A program made the position numbers and the translations under genes. From positions 246,962,510 to 247,026,509 of the forward strand of contig NC_061512.1 in NCBI RefSeq assembly GCF_022539505.1: a stretch of DNA of 64,000 nucleotides, written 5' to 3'. Shown one piece after another: positions 10,210-22,535 of this stretch. Under the pieces are notes generated by a model, which had not been told where the DNA came from, ran no database searches, and worked only from the letters and a program-made list of their open reading frames with translations. The stretch is from Lolium rigidum (lineage: Eukaryota; Streptophyta; Magnoliopsida; Poales; Poaceae). Numbering within the stretch: position 1 is the stretch's first letter; each line of letters starts with the position of its first letter.

Positions 10210-11733
10210 TCCTTTTTACATGTAAGTTGCGCTCTTTGTTTGATAGGACACTCAGCCACTCAGGTTCTATATTTTCAGGTTCTAAACGAATGCCCCAAAG
10301 TTTACATTATCGGTATGGGTACTTCTCCTAAGTGACAAAAGGCTGAAATAAGTTATATAAATTCTTCTGGTCTAGGTTAGTTTTGGATCCCTGAAAAGGA
10401 TCTTCACGTCCTGCTAGGATGCTACCATGTAAAAATTAATATGCTAAGCTCTGCCCTTTAACCATACTTATGGGTCCATTATCGACCACTAAGAAATTGA
10501 TGCATAGATTAGTTGAGCATGTATGCTAAGGATTTTCTCTTCTTTTTTCATAGATTTTAAAAGGTATAGGTTAGTCTTGCATGATTCACAGATTACAGGA
10601 TTAGACCTAAATCTATGTAATTATAATTATACTGGTCTTAAAATATCATTGGTATGTGTTAGGTAAGAAAAAATAATGCCAGCTTATCAATATTTATACT
10701 AAAGATGCTATTTCCCAAAAATCTTTTCATGCCAATGAGGTGAAATCTCCAATCTGAATTCGCTTCCCATTTCATGTGCCCTCTTACATATGAAAAATGA
10801 TGTTATTTATGTACTGAGAGTTTGTTTGTACTACATATGAAAAACGATATATGCACGATCACTCAAACTTGTGATGCCGAACAAAAGACCATGACCAGAT
10901 CGTTCTCCAAGGGGGCATTGCTAAACGATGCATGATGGTAGGAAGACTACATCTAAACTCAGTGCTTCCTAACAAAGTCAGTGAGACCTTTTCAGAGAGT
11001 TTGAAGGACTAATTCCGTATTCTGCAGTTTTCTGTTTTCCAGAAATGTTTTTCAGCTTGTGAAAATCATAACTAATTCATATACAATTGGAAAAATGCAA
11101 ATTAGATAACAGAATGTTCAGAAAAAAGAAACTATATCTGTTTATATCAAAATGATGCATGTTTGAATATCTGCAAAACTTCTTTAGACAAGATATGTTT
11201 TGAACAGAAAAGCCCGTGCTTGGTTATTTCGAGCACATGCTTCTTCGGTAAAGAGGAACCAGAGATTCGAATGAAGTTTTTTGTAACGTATCAATAAGAT
11301 CAAGTCCTGCAAGGAGAACAGTTCAAACACTCTCAGCTTTGGTGTTTTCTACTTTCTACTCTGCTTTTCATCAACATGCTTTTTATATTGTTTTTGTTCC
11401 GATTACTCTATGTGCATCATTCATTGATTTTATCTATGTCTCTCTAATGAATCAGGCACATTGACTTTAGAAATTATATGCATCATTCATTGGTTCAGGT
11501 ACATGTGGAGATCATATCTTGTGCCTTTGTCTAGCTCATGCTAACTGAACTTATTCAGATTCTATTATCTTTCACACTATGCATACTGCTGAAATCGTCG
11601 CTCATACTGTGTTGGTGCTCGAATTGAACTTGCTATTCTCCGCAACACTAAGATTTTTTTAGTACTACTGGAAAAGCAAATATTTCCTTCGTACTACTAA
11701 AATAACGTCAAGGTGGCCATAATTTTTCCATGT
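10210..11733. other. Helitron interior, non-coding
   Basis: About 1.5 kb of AT-rich DNA with no supported gene. It looks like intron or downstream sequence of the decayed RPA-like gene. It ends at the AAAGG target site (11734-11738) of the gypsy element. Confidence 0.5.
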
Positions 11734-11857
11734 AAAGGTGTGGGGCCCCGGACTTACCAGTCCAGAACTCCTGTTATGCATACAATTTCACGATCCCAAG
11801 ATCATTCCATCGTGAATACATAACCGAACTGATACCAGATTACATCATCCATTACAA

Positions 11858-11957
11858 NNNNNNNNNNNNNNNNNNNNNNNNNNNNNNNNNNNNNNNNNNN
11901 NNNNNNNNNNNNNNNNNNNNNNNNNNNNNNNNNNNNNNNNNNNNNNNNNNNNNNNNN
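11858..11957. other. Assembly gap (100 N)
   Basis: Exactly 100 N within the left LTR. The other LTR has only about five bases (GTACC) between the matching flanks, so the gap size looks like a placeholder. Confidence 0.95.
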
Positions 11958-14559
11958 GAAATAACATTAATACGGAAGTCTTACATCATAGGCCATCAAG
12001 GCCGAAGTTCAACAAACAGCGAATGGAATTTATTTGACTCCAAACAGCGGTGGAACCCATGTCGGCCTTTACCCTACGGTGTGGCTGACCGAGAGAGCGA
12101 CCTAGTTCGCGTCTTCGGCGTCGTACTCTTCTTCTTCGTAGTACTCCTCTTCAAAGTCCGACCAAGTAAATAGCCGAGGACAACAATGCCAATGAGTACG
12201 TTTGAATGTACTCGCAAACCACCTTAGAGAGAAGTAAAGGATATGCAATATGGCAGTAGCAAGGAACAGGCACTAAACTAGGGCGACAAGGAGCGAGAGG
12301 TGGTTCCTCTCGAGAGTTTGACATATTTATATTTTTGTTGAAAACTTTTTGTAAACCATTTTATTTTTGCAGACTAATAGGTAAGGGTGACCCAATTTCC
12401 TTTCCGGCCATCTCACATGACCATCTTCTTTCCAACTTTCCACCGTACCTCGCAGTACCTTTCCACCGATCCCACTGGCGTCACTTTCCCAAATCAACAC
12501 TTTGAGAAAACACTTTTATAAAATAAAACTCCTTTTGATACTCAGCACTTCCTTTCCCACGTCCATTGCCGCGGACACGGCTATTCGAATAGATTTTTAC
12601 ACTCGCAGAGGTTGTACACTTTCCCCACAAGATCCGAATACTCATCGTGTGGGCATCATCCCTGCATAATAACCTATGCCACGACAAGTACCCGATCGTA
12701 GTTTTTCGCCCTGCTCGCCTTAGCCCAAGACATGCCGCCTAGAGTTGTACCTCCCAACACCGAGTACGAGGGGTCGTTTACCCAGGAGTAGCAAATTCCC
12801 CGACCAGCTCGACCCTCAGAATGCCGCGACCAACTGCGGGGCATTATTCAATGGGAGCTCATAGGTTGTACCCCCGCCATCTGTCCGAGACGGAAAGGCG
12901 TTCCCAGTTCGTCGGGAAGGCCACGGTCGATAGGTGTCCATGCTCGGACTACCCCTTACATTTGCAGGACCCAAACTAAGGCGAGACAAACTACTACACT
13001 ACGCCCCGTCCCACTAAAGGGTAATGTGGTTGTACTGGCTAGGTCCGGTGATGTACTCAGTCAACAAAAGGTTTTCGAAAACAATTTTTCTTCTCTTCTC
13101 TTGCTCCAAGCAAGTCTTTTCTGCTTAAAAACATTTAATCAAACCACACTTGGGCAGGGCTACCCCATTCCAAGGTTTTCGAAAACTTCTTTTCAGGAAA
13201 ACATTTTCATTACCATTTTTTTTTCCAGGGCTCCCAACCTATAGTCCAATTCTTCTTCGAAAAATGGCGACAAGGATGACAAGGTGATAATCACCATATC
13301 ACTAATAGAGATGTGTTCATTAGGTACCAACGAGGGCTGCACCCTAAGGGTGGATTAATAAAACTCCGGGTGGCACTAACCACCGAAATGAAAATAAAAA
13401 GACATGCACTTTATAAAACCTGCAATAATGCAAGAATAAGATATATAGGATCGAGAGATGCATCAAGAGGTGGCTTGCCTTGATCAGCAAAGTGCCCCTG
13501 GTCTTCCTCTTCGGTTCCTCCAAAGTCTCCTCCTCCTTCGTTTCCGGCGGTGTTCGAATCTAGCGTCGCAAAAAGAAAACAACAAGCCATACCAAATCAA
13601 CAAACAACACCAGAATACTTCACACAAAAATTTGGGAAAATTACAGTATGTAAAGGATTACTAATGCAAGCTACGAAAGTGGTTTCATCCATTTATGATT
13701 TTTAAAACAAAAGATATGATTTTTGCAATTCCGGAATTGACTTAGGAACCATTTAAATGGTCTAAATCTTTACTGTAAGTCATAAAAATGCATGCAACAT
13801 ACCTACTGAAAGCTAATAGCATGTAGAACACACATGCACAAGAATCACTTTGAAATAAACTTTTAATTAATTTAGACAATTTAAATGGGACGAAACCGAG
13901 CATACAAACAGCAAGTCACACCAGTATCGAGCATCATCAATCAACACCAAACATACCCCTGGATAGGTGAGACTAAATGTGAACTAACCTCACTGGTTTG
14001 ACATTTTTCTGATTTGTAAAAGATTTTATAAAAATCAAATACTGAAAAGACATACTGTTTTAGTAAATAAATCCTTGGAATTAAAATATAACTCTTAAAA
14101 ATATTTCCTTTGGCACAAAATTACCCTATAGGTATATCTACCAGTAGCACTTGGGTTTGATTCAAAAACATTATTAATTTTCAAACTAAAAATCATATAC
14201 TAGCTCTACGGACGAGATCTTATTTTCTAAAACAACTCCAATCCAGGAAGCTCCTGCATGCTACACTAGTGTCAAAATGAAGCTACTAACATACACTTCA
14301 CAACAAAATTAACCTCATGCAAAAAGGTTTCATAAATAACACACACTAATTAAATTACACAATCAGATACTTTTTGGGTTTTAATTTAACAGCACATATC
14401 TACAACACCAAATCACATGCATGCTACTTTATATGGTAGAGAAAACATCTGTGAGCATGTAGGAACTTGAATCAACAATTTTGAATCAACGAGGAATTTA
14501 CAACAATTTAAAATCTACCGAGCTATTTATCGGAGGTATTAAACAGGATTTTCGGAAGA

Positions 14560-15800
14560 AAGGGGATGGGCCGGGATGGCTCGGGCCTGGTCGAGTTTCG
14601 GCCCAGCGGCGCGGAGGCCTGCGCGGGAGAGCCTGGGTTTTGAAAACCCGAGGCGGTCCCAGCGACAGAGGCGCGCGGGGCCAGTGGCGCATGCGGCCGT
14701 CCGATCAAGTGAGGATCGACGGCCGCTGTGCGTCGTCCTCCCGTGCCATGCACGCGCGTGCGACGTGCACCGGCGGAGCATCTGGGAACCGGCGGGGGCT
14801 ACGGCGCTCACCTCGATGAGCAGAAGATGACGGGGCCGGGCGCGTTGGAAGCGGAGGAGCGTGCTCCGTCGAATGGTGGTCGCGGTGGTGAAAACAGAGA
14901 TGGCTGGAGCGGCGGTTGACGGCGACAGGTCGCAGACGCCGCTCGGAACGCCGTCTTCTACAGGGGTCCCTGGAAGAAAGGGGTGCGAGCGTTAGTGAAA
15001 GGATGGACGTGAGTAGGCCAGGGAGCATGGAGAAGGGAAGAACAATGGGGTTCCCGCGTCGGCAACCTTCCCCGTGTGCTTGCGGCGTCGAGTACGAGCA
15101 CGGGATGCAGAGAGGAGTGGAGCTCCTCTCCGCGGGGGAGGCGAGCTTGTGGTGGCGTGGAAGTGTGCAGGCGAGTGGGTTCGCGCGGGGGAGGTCTGTG
15201 GCTATTTATACCGAAACGGCCGGCGTACGGTGCGCCAGGTCCGGCGAGGAAAAGAAGGGTGGGCGGCGGCGAGGGATTGGGCGCGATGGGCGGCGGGGCA
15301 ACGTGTCTGAGCGACGGCGCCATGGTTTGGAGGGAAGTGCGGCGTCGGGGTCGCGCGGCTTGGCGTGCAAGGTCGTGTCCAGTCGCGCCTGCCAGGTATT
15401 CGACGGAATTTCCGTGGCGTTGCTCGGCCGCGTGCGTGCAGAAGAGGTTGGGGAAGGTCTTGTCCGCGCACGGGCGTCATAGGGAAGGTCTCCTCCTCCA
15501 CCGCAGGGCGACCATGGCCACCGAACGGGAGCGTGGGGTGGCCGGCGTGGCCGTGTCCAGTGGTGACGCGTTCGTCGCCGGTTGGGGGTCGGCATGCAGC
15601 ACAGTTCGCAGAGGTGCGCGGGAGGGTGGTCGAGAAGAGAAGAAAGGTTGCAGTGAGGTGTCACTGCATGCTAGCCTCGCGTGCACTGGCAGCAGGGAGA
15701 GAGAGGAGAGTGTGCCCGTGCGGTTTGTGTCCAAAGGAAGGATGCGACGGGAGAGGGTGATTAGGGAGCTAGGGGAGGGACAGGAGGGAGGGATAGGTGT
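14560..15800. other. GC/CpG-rich block in the 3' LTR (second copy at 25250-26500)
   Basis: The two LTRs share a GC-rich island of about 1.2 kb in otherwise AT-rich sequence. It surrounds the minus-strand TATA box. All six frames stay open for 60-240 codons here because of composition. I see no domain in any of them and treat the island as promoter and leader sequence. Confidence 0.7.
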
Positions 15801-16580
15801 GTAGGTGCTCCAGGTTTGTTGGCTGCATCTGGTTGGATCGAGCTCATGTGAAGCATTGCCTCCAAACCTGCCCCGGCCATATTCTTCTTTTCCCTTCTCT
15901 CACTCTTACCCAAAGAGGAAATGGGCATGCAAGAGCACCTGTGTGTGCGTGTGTGGAGTGAGTGAGTGGAGAGAGTGAGATGGTTAGGCTGAAAAAGAAA
16001 TGGGAAGACTAAGAGGGAGGGGCGGAATTAATTAATTCAAGGTCTATGTAACCATCTCTAATTTTAAACACCATTTCAATAATTTGGTGCTACTAGCTTC
16101 CTTTGGTTTGTTTGGGAAAAACAAGGACAGTAGTGACATGAGATCAATATCACTAGGTTAAAGAATTTCCAAACAATATTTGTTTATGTGGAGAGAGGGA
16201 AAGGAAATAGAACAAAAAGAGAAAATTGTGATCTAGAGAGAATTCATTTATGGAAAAGGGAAAGTTCAAAACCTAGGGTTTTAGTGGTAAAGAGAATTTA
16301 ATTTCACACAAGTCAATATAACGAAGGGTGAAATGCTCCAAGGGTTTGTGTCGAGCTTAATCTAATTAAAACAATAACTGAAAAGGGGTCACATGAAGAT
16401 AGGGATCTTTGGGGTTTACACACCAATGTAATTTTTTTACAAGCAACGAACACACACATTCTACAATCAATTGCAAGAGCAACTATATGCATGCACTTTT
16501 AAAGATAGAAAAAGTTTTTGTTGGCCCAAAAATTTGTATTCCAAAATTTTAATCAATGCACCAAAAGTTGGGTTGTTACA

Positions 16581-16597
16581 AACCTTCCCCCCTTAAA
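16581..16597 (-). other. Polypurine tract
   Basis: The minus strand reads TTTTAAGGGGGGAAGGTT directly before the TGTAACAACCC start of the 3' LTR. This is the expected plus-strand primer. Confidence 0.8.
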
Positions 16598-16624
16598 ATG
16601 AATCTCGTCCTCGAGATTCGGTGG

Positions 16625-19600
16625 CTAAGAACTGAAGAGTGCGGGGAAGTCCTTCCGAAGTTGATCTTCTCGTTCCCAAGTGGCTTCCTCCTCGGAGTGG
16701 TTAGTCCACTGAACTTTACAGAATTTAATCTTTCTTCTTCGGGTGAGACGAACAGTTTCTTCCAGAATCCGAAGGGGTACTTCACGATAGGTTAAGTCGG
16801 TGTTGAGGTCGAGGGTGCGATAATCGATGTTCTTGAATACTTCAGGCTTGTCGGGCACTTGAAGGCATCGTCGAAGTAGAGAGATATGGAACACATCGTG
16901 GAAATCCGCTAACTCGACGGGCAGTTCCAGCTTGGTAAGATACTTCACCTCGACGAGCGAGAACCTTGAAAGGCCCAATATATCTGGGGGCAAGCTTCCC
17001 TTTGACGTGAAATCTCTGCATTCCCTTGAGTGGAGTGACGCGAAGGTAGGCATGATCTCCAACATTGAAGGTCAATTCGCGACGCTTGGAATCAGCATAA
17101 CTCTTCTGACGGGATTGAGCGGCCTTGAGGCGATCGCGGATCAGTTGAACTTGTTCTTCAGCTTCGCGAAGATGGTCAGGTCCAAAAACTTGACTATCTC
17201 CAGTCTCGGACCAGTTGAGAGGGGTTCGACAACGACGACCATATAGGGCTTCAAAGGGGGCCATCTGCAGACTGGCTTGATAGCTATTGTTGTAAGAGAA
17301 TTCCGCGAAGGGTAGACAGTCTTCCCATTTTGCTCCAAAGGCGAGGACGCAAGCACGAAGCATATCTTCAAGAATCTGATTTACTCTTTCGGTCTGGCCA
17401 CCGGTCTGTGGGTGATAAGCAGTGCTAAAGGCTAGCTTGGTACCGAGGGCTTCATGCGGGCTCTTCCAGAATTTCGAGGTGAATTGGGTACCTCGATCCG
17501 ACACTATCCTCTTAGGGACTCCGTGAAGACTCACAATTCGGGACATGTACAAATCGGCTAACTTGGTTCCAGGATAAGTCACTTTGACGGGGATGAAGTG
17601 TGCAACCTTGGTGAGTCGGTCAATAATAACCCAGATGGAGTCATGACCACGCTGAGATTTAGGCAGTCCTGTAATGAAGTCCATTCCAACTTCTTCCCAT
17701 TTCCACTCAGGGACTTTGAGGGGTTGGAGTAGTCCAGCTGGTCGCTGATGTTCAGCCTTCACTTTCTGGCGCACGTCGCAACGAGCGATGAAGAAGGCGA
17801 TCTCGCGCTTCATACCGTGCCACCAGAATTGTTTCTTCAGGTCTTGATACATCTTGGTTCCTCCGGGGTGGATTGAGTAGGGGGTGTCGTGAGCTTCCTT
17901 CATGATGAGTTGCTTCAAGTCTTCGATATTGGGTACACAGAGGCGTCCCTTGTACCACAAAACTCCTTCAGCATCAATCGCGAAACCAGGGACTTCTTCC
18001 CTATCCATCCTACGCTTGATTCCCTCGATACTCTCATGTCCCACCTGAGCTTCTTTGATCTGATCAAACAAAGTAGGCTGCAGTTCAAGGTTTGCCAGGA
18101 AACCATGGCTAACCAACTCGAGGCCGAACTCCTCAAGTTCTTCGTATAGCTTGGGTTGAGCAATCTTGATCAGGGCGTTCAATGAACAGGGCTCTCGACT
18201 AAGGGCATCAGCTACGACATTGGCCTTACCGGGATGATAATGAATACCGAGATCGTAGTCCTTGATAAGCTCCATCCATCTGCTTTGCCTCATGTTCAGC
18301 TCCCGCTGAGTGAAAATATACTTCAAGCTTTTGTGATCAGTGTAGATCTCGCAGCGATTTCCCACTAGATAGTGGCGCCAGGTCTTCAGGGCGTGAACTA
18401 CAACAGCAAGCTCTAAGTCATGCGTGGGGTAGTTCATCTCGTGCGGTCGAAGTTGCCTTGACAAATAGGCTATCACCTTGCCTTCTTGCATCAGCACACT
18501 TCCCAGACCCAATTTTGATGCATCGCAGTACACATCAAAATCCTTGGTGATATCGGGCATGGTCAAGACGGGGGCTATAACTAATCGCTTATTGAGTTCC
18601 TGAAAACTCGCCTCACACTTATCGGTCCACTCGAACTTCTTATCCTTCTTCAACAGCTGCGTTAAGGGTCTCGCAATGCTGGAGAATCCCTCAACGAACT
18701 TGCGGTAATAACCCGCCAATCCTAGAAAGGCGCGGACTTCGGTCTGATTGGTAGGGGCTTTCTTCTCCATGATGGACTGGATTTTGGACGGGTCGACTGA
18801 CACTCCTCCGGCAGAAATGACATGGCCAAGGAATCCTACTTCTTTCAGCCAGAATTCACATTTACTAAACTTGGCGTAAAGCTGATGGTCTCGGAGAGTT
18901 CCCAAAACGATCCGCAGATGTTCAGCATGCTCTTCTTCATTCTTGGAGTAGATCAGAATATCGTCGATGAAGACCACGACGAACTTGTCGAGGTACTTCA
19001 TGAACACCTTGTTCATGAGATTCATGAAATAGGCAGGGGCATTGGTCAGTCCGAAGGACTTCACGGTATATTCAAAAAGTCCATACCGTGTGGTGAAGGC
19101 AGTTTTGGGAATGTCTGACTCTCGAACCTTGAGTTGATGATAACCCGTTCGGAGATCAATCTTGGAGAAAACTCGGGCGCCATTCATCTGGTTGAACAAA
19201 TCTTCAATCTTCGGGAGGGGGTATTTGTTTTTGATGGTGACATCATTCAGTTTTCGGTAATCCACGCACGAGCGGATAGTACCGTCCCGCTTATCCACAA
19301 AGATAACGGGAGATCCCCATGGTGATGCGCTCGGGCGAATCAATCCTTTCCTCAACATGTCATCCAACTGCTTCTTCAACTCAACTAATTCCCGCGGGTT
19401 CATCCGGTAAGGTCGCCGAGCGATGGGGGCAGATTCCGGAACTAGCTCGATGATAAACTCGATATCCCGATCAGGGGGCATACCGGGTAGCTCCTCGGGA
19501 AAGACATCGTGGTACTCACAAACTATGGGTACTTCATGCAGGGCTGGACCGGCGACACTCTTCTTGCATAAAGCTTTCGATGAGGGCATGGTGGCTATAT

Positions 19601-19882
19601 GTTCAATTATCTCGCCGTCTTCAGCAGTCATGGTTATGGCTCGGCGAGCACAGTCGATATGACCCTTATACTTGACCATCCAATCCATGCCAAGAATAAC
19701 TTCCAGACCTTGCTCACCCAATACTATCAGATTGGCGTGAAAACGCTTCCCCTGAATATCTATAGGAACATCCTTGCAGGATAGATCCGTTTTGGTGGAG
19801 GTTCCTGGATTTGAACTAGCATAGGCCGTCTCATGATGGTAGGCCTTAAGCCACTCTTTCTAGCGAACGGCTTAGTAACAAA
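16625..19882 (-). pseudogene. Gypsy pol: protease end, reverse transcriptase, RNase H, integrase, chromodomain
   Basis: The main frame (19721-16842, 959 codons) is open through most of pol. It starts near the protease end (VILGMDWM), then carries reverse transcriptase with [10 protein letters not shown] (F-DD box), RNase H with [17 protein letters not shown], and integrase. The integrase has its zinc-binding start, a D ([12 protein letters not shown]), a D (IVSDRGTQF) and an E (TERVNQ), that is, the DDE triad. A frameshift near 16.93 kb moves the C-terminal end, including [16 protein letters not shown] and a chromodomain (PLRILEETVRLTRRR, VQWTNHSEEEATWE), into another frame ending at 16625. 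The frame is also broken between 19.88 and 19.72 kb. The second Cys of the integrase HHCC finger is Arg. The enzyme set copies RNA to DNA and integrates it; this copy is probably inactive. Confidence 0.9.
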
Positions 19883-21130
19883 CTAATGCGACGCTCCGGA
19901 ATCAAACAGGACGATGGAGGGTACTGAGTTGACGAGAAACGTACCCAGAACGATATCCGGAGCTTCCTGAGCTTCTTCAGCGTTGACGTGATTGAGGTGT
20001 CCCCTAGCGGGTCCGGCTGGTTTCTTCTGGTTCTGGTTCCTTCCGGCGGCAGTGCGAGCTTGACCCTGATTTGGCTTGGGCGCATTGGGGCGCTGAGCAG
20101 TGTTCATCTTGTTGGGACACTCCTTGGAGAAATGACCCGGCTGTCCGCAGGTGTAGCATCCATTGGTGACGGGGCGGGCAATGTTGTTCTGGCGGTTGTA
20201 GTTGGGATTGTAGTTGTTTCCTCCAGAACGCTGAGGGTTGAAGTTACGGTTGGGGTTGTTGGGGCGAGGTGCAGGGGGTGGTGTCCTCTGCTGCTGGGGC
20301 GCCGGCCTTGGTGGGGGAAAACTGCGGGGTCGCTGAGTGCTGGAGCTGCCTTGCTGCATCATTGCCTTGCGCTTGCGGTTCTCAAACGCACTCTTGCGCT
20401 TGCTCTCCACCATGATAGAGGCATCAACAAGGGACTCAAGGTCAGGGTACGGAACAACGACCAAAATACTCGCATCTCATCATGCGGACCATTCGAGAAA
20501 CGGTCCTTCTTCTTTTCTTCGGTGTCGGCGTCTTTCGGGGCATACCCGGACAGAGTGGTGAACTTGTCCATATACTCCACCACAGCTCATGCTTCCTTGC
20601 TTCAGATTCATGAATTTGTCCTTCATGAGCTTGATCGGTCCCGATGGAATGTGGGTCTTGCGGAACTTGGTCTTGAATTCTTCCCGCTTGATGACGTGTC
20701 CCTCAGCCTTGAATAGCCTTGACATTTTCCCACCAAGCGCGGGCAGGTCCGGAAAGATAATGAGTGGCGAACAAAACCTTCTCATTGTCGCCGACTCCGG
20801 CAACTTCCAGAGTTGTTCTCAATAGTGCGAAGCCGACTCATCGGCGTCGAGGGGTTCAGTGCACTTGGAGAAGATAGGTGGATTGGTGCTCTGGAAATCC
20901 TTCAGCTTGGAGCGGGGGTCTGCATTACCATCCCCGCCATTATTGTTGTTGGCGTTTCCGGTAGCAATTTGAGCGAGGTGCTGAAGGGTAGCAAGGTTAG
21001 CTTGGCGCTCTGCACGGGCTGCCTCACGGTCTTCCATCATAAGGCGCAGAAGTTGCGCCATGGTTGGGTCCGGAGGTGGAGGGGGGTTTTGGTCGGACCC
21101 GCTGGCGTTTCCACTACGGGTTTCAACCAT
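19883..21130 (-). pseudogene. Gypsy gag with zinc knuckle and start of protease, frameshifted
   Basis: The gag start MVETRSGNASGSDQ at 21130 is typical of Tekay-like elements. It is followed by a coiled-coil-like LMMEDREAARAERQANLATL segment. Three frame changes (about 20.8, 20.6 and 20.5 kb) break the capsid region, where FKTKFRKTHIPSGPIKLMKD and MSVVEYMDKF-type capsid blocks can still be seen in separate frames. The C-terminal part has a Pro/Asn/Gln-rich linker, one CX2CX4HX4C knuckle (CYTCGQPGHFSKEC) and then the aspartic protease active site LFDSGAS close to 19.89 kb. Gag packages the element's RNA. This copy cannot make full-length Gag. Confidence 0.85.
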
Positions 21131-21436
21131 CCTGAAGAGATGTGGATCAAATATTAATGGGGAAACAAGGAGATGGGAAGCCACTTAAAAGGGGAGGGCT
21201 TGTTAAAGATGCAACTTTGAAAACGGAAACTTGAAAATGCAAAGTAGACAAACGATAGCATAACATAGTAGGGTGCCGAAGGCACAACATAGTCATACAA
21301 CATCACAACATAAGTCTCATACAGCACAACCAAAATGGATGGTTTTAATAGAACCATCATCATAAGTCTACTCGCATCGCACGGGGACCTATATCATCGT
21401 CCTACGATAAGGTGGTGCGAGTCTGGGGGTAGTACT

Positions 21437-22312
21437 CTAGAAGTCGTCAAGGTCCACGACAGGACCCTCAGGTGCTGGTGGGGCGCCCTCATCGAAGGCT
21501 GGCTCCTCGGGGTCCTCCTCGGACATCAGTGGCTCGGGCTCCTCATCTTCATCGTTGATGAAGGCCTCATCCTCGTATCGGGCTCCATATCGAAGTCCTC
21601 CTCCTCGTAGTCGTCGTCGTCGGCCGAGAAGGGCCTCGTTCTCCTTGCGGAGATCCTCACCGTCGTCCTCAAGCTCCTCGATAGTGGCCTCCATCCGAGC
21701 AGATCGAGCCTCCAGCGAAGCCACCTTCGCCTTCAGGCGTGAAGCCTTCCGGCGTGCGGCAAGTCTCTTCTTGCGCTCACCGGCCAAGTCGGCTCGTGCA
21801 GGCGGCAAGCTGGGCGCGAAGTGTCACAATCTCGTCCTCCTGCAGATCGCACCTCTCTCGGGCGCGGTCCTGCTGAGTCTGAGTGTGGTGCAGCAGGTAC
21901 TCCAAGTGGTGCAGCTGGTGAGCGGTGTCGGGGTGCGGGGCGCCGGCCACAGGCTGACCCGCGCCATCGCGCAGACCAAGGTACTGGTAACCAGTGTCGG
22001 TGACAGCCTCAGGGTGAAGGAGAGCAAGGCGGGCAAGTGCCTCCTGGAAGACTCGGATCATCCCGTCGAGCCACGTGCGCTCCATCACGTCGATGGTGAA
22101 CTCCTCAGAAACGGGGGCAACCTCGCGCCCCCTGACGACGCGAGTGACCAGCCTGGCCATCTCCGAGTCCTCCGGCCTCTCGGTACGGACGCCCTTCACC
22201 TCGGGCGCCGGACGCCCACACCGAAAGCCGGGTCGGCCGGGGCCCGCTCGAAGAAGTAGAGGGGCGGCCTCACCCCGACCTGGTGAAAGTGCGAGTACTC
22301 GATCGGCATCTA
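21437..22312 (-). pseudogene. Extra coiled-coil reading frame between 5' LTR and gag
   Basis: A minus-strand coding block lies between the primer binding site and gag. From an ATG near 22.31 kb it encodes MPIEYSHFHQVGVRPPLYFF. After a frame change it continues with RTERPEDSEMARLVTRVVRG and with VMERTWLDGMIRVFQEALAR. A second frame change leads to a Lys/Arg/Glu/Ala-rich heptad region (SRLKAKVASLEARSARMEAT, IEELEDDGEDLRKENEALL) and a very acidic C-terminus. The heptads and charge indicate a coiled coil. No gag, pol or envelope motif is present. Some plant gypsy lineages carry an additional frame in this position with unknown role. This copy has at least two frameshifts. The product would be about 290 residues if intact. 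Confidence 0.6.
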
Positions 22313-22519
22313 CACAAATTTTAAGGTAGATTAAGTTAGTGACCACAGTGTGCAAAATTTTAAGCATAGTAAAACTTTAATGCAAGTAAAGTCTTTAAAA
22401 ATAGAAGGAGATAAGGGACTTAAGCATTCTCAGCATTTAGTCAACCTCTTTGTTTTAAGAAAATAGTTTTTCCTCTGATCTAACGCCCATACTAACTAAG
22501 GTCTCCTACAGTCAGGATG

Positions 22520-22531
22520 GCTCTGATACCA
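22520..22531 (-). other. Primer binding site (initiator tRNA-Met)
   Basis: The minus strand reads TGGTATCAGAGC four bases inside the 5' LTR edge. This is the complement of the 3' end of plant initiator tRNA-Met, the usual primer of chromoviruses. Confidence 0.9.
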
Positions 22532-22535
22532 GCTC

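Larger units (their letters stand above)
11739..16580 (-). repeat. 3' LTR of the gypsy element (4842 bp including a 100-base gap)
   Basis: This is a direct copy of 22536-27282. The TATA box is at 15203-15210. If the 100 N are replaced by the roughly five bases that the other LTR has at this place, the lengths agree to within a few bases. Confidence 0.9.

Noticed and set aside
14560..15804. Many overlapping frames of 60-240 codons on both strands (also at 25224-26506)
   Set aside because: They come from a GC-rich island inside both LTRs, are open in all six phases, and contain no domain. The two LTR copies break them differently.
17889..20716. Plus-strand frames of 60-240 codons across the gypsy gag-pol
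   Set aside because: Antisense shadows of the minus-strand gag and pol coding sequence.
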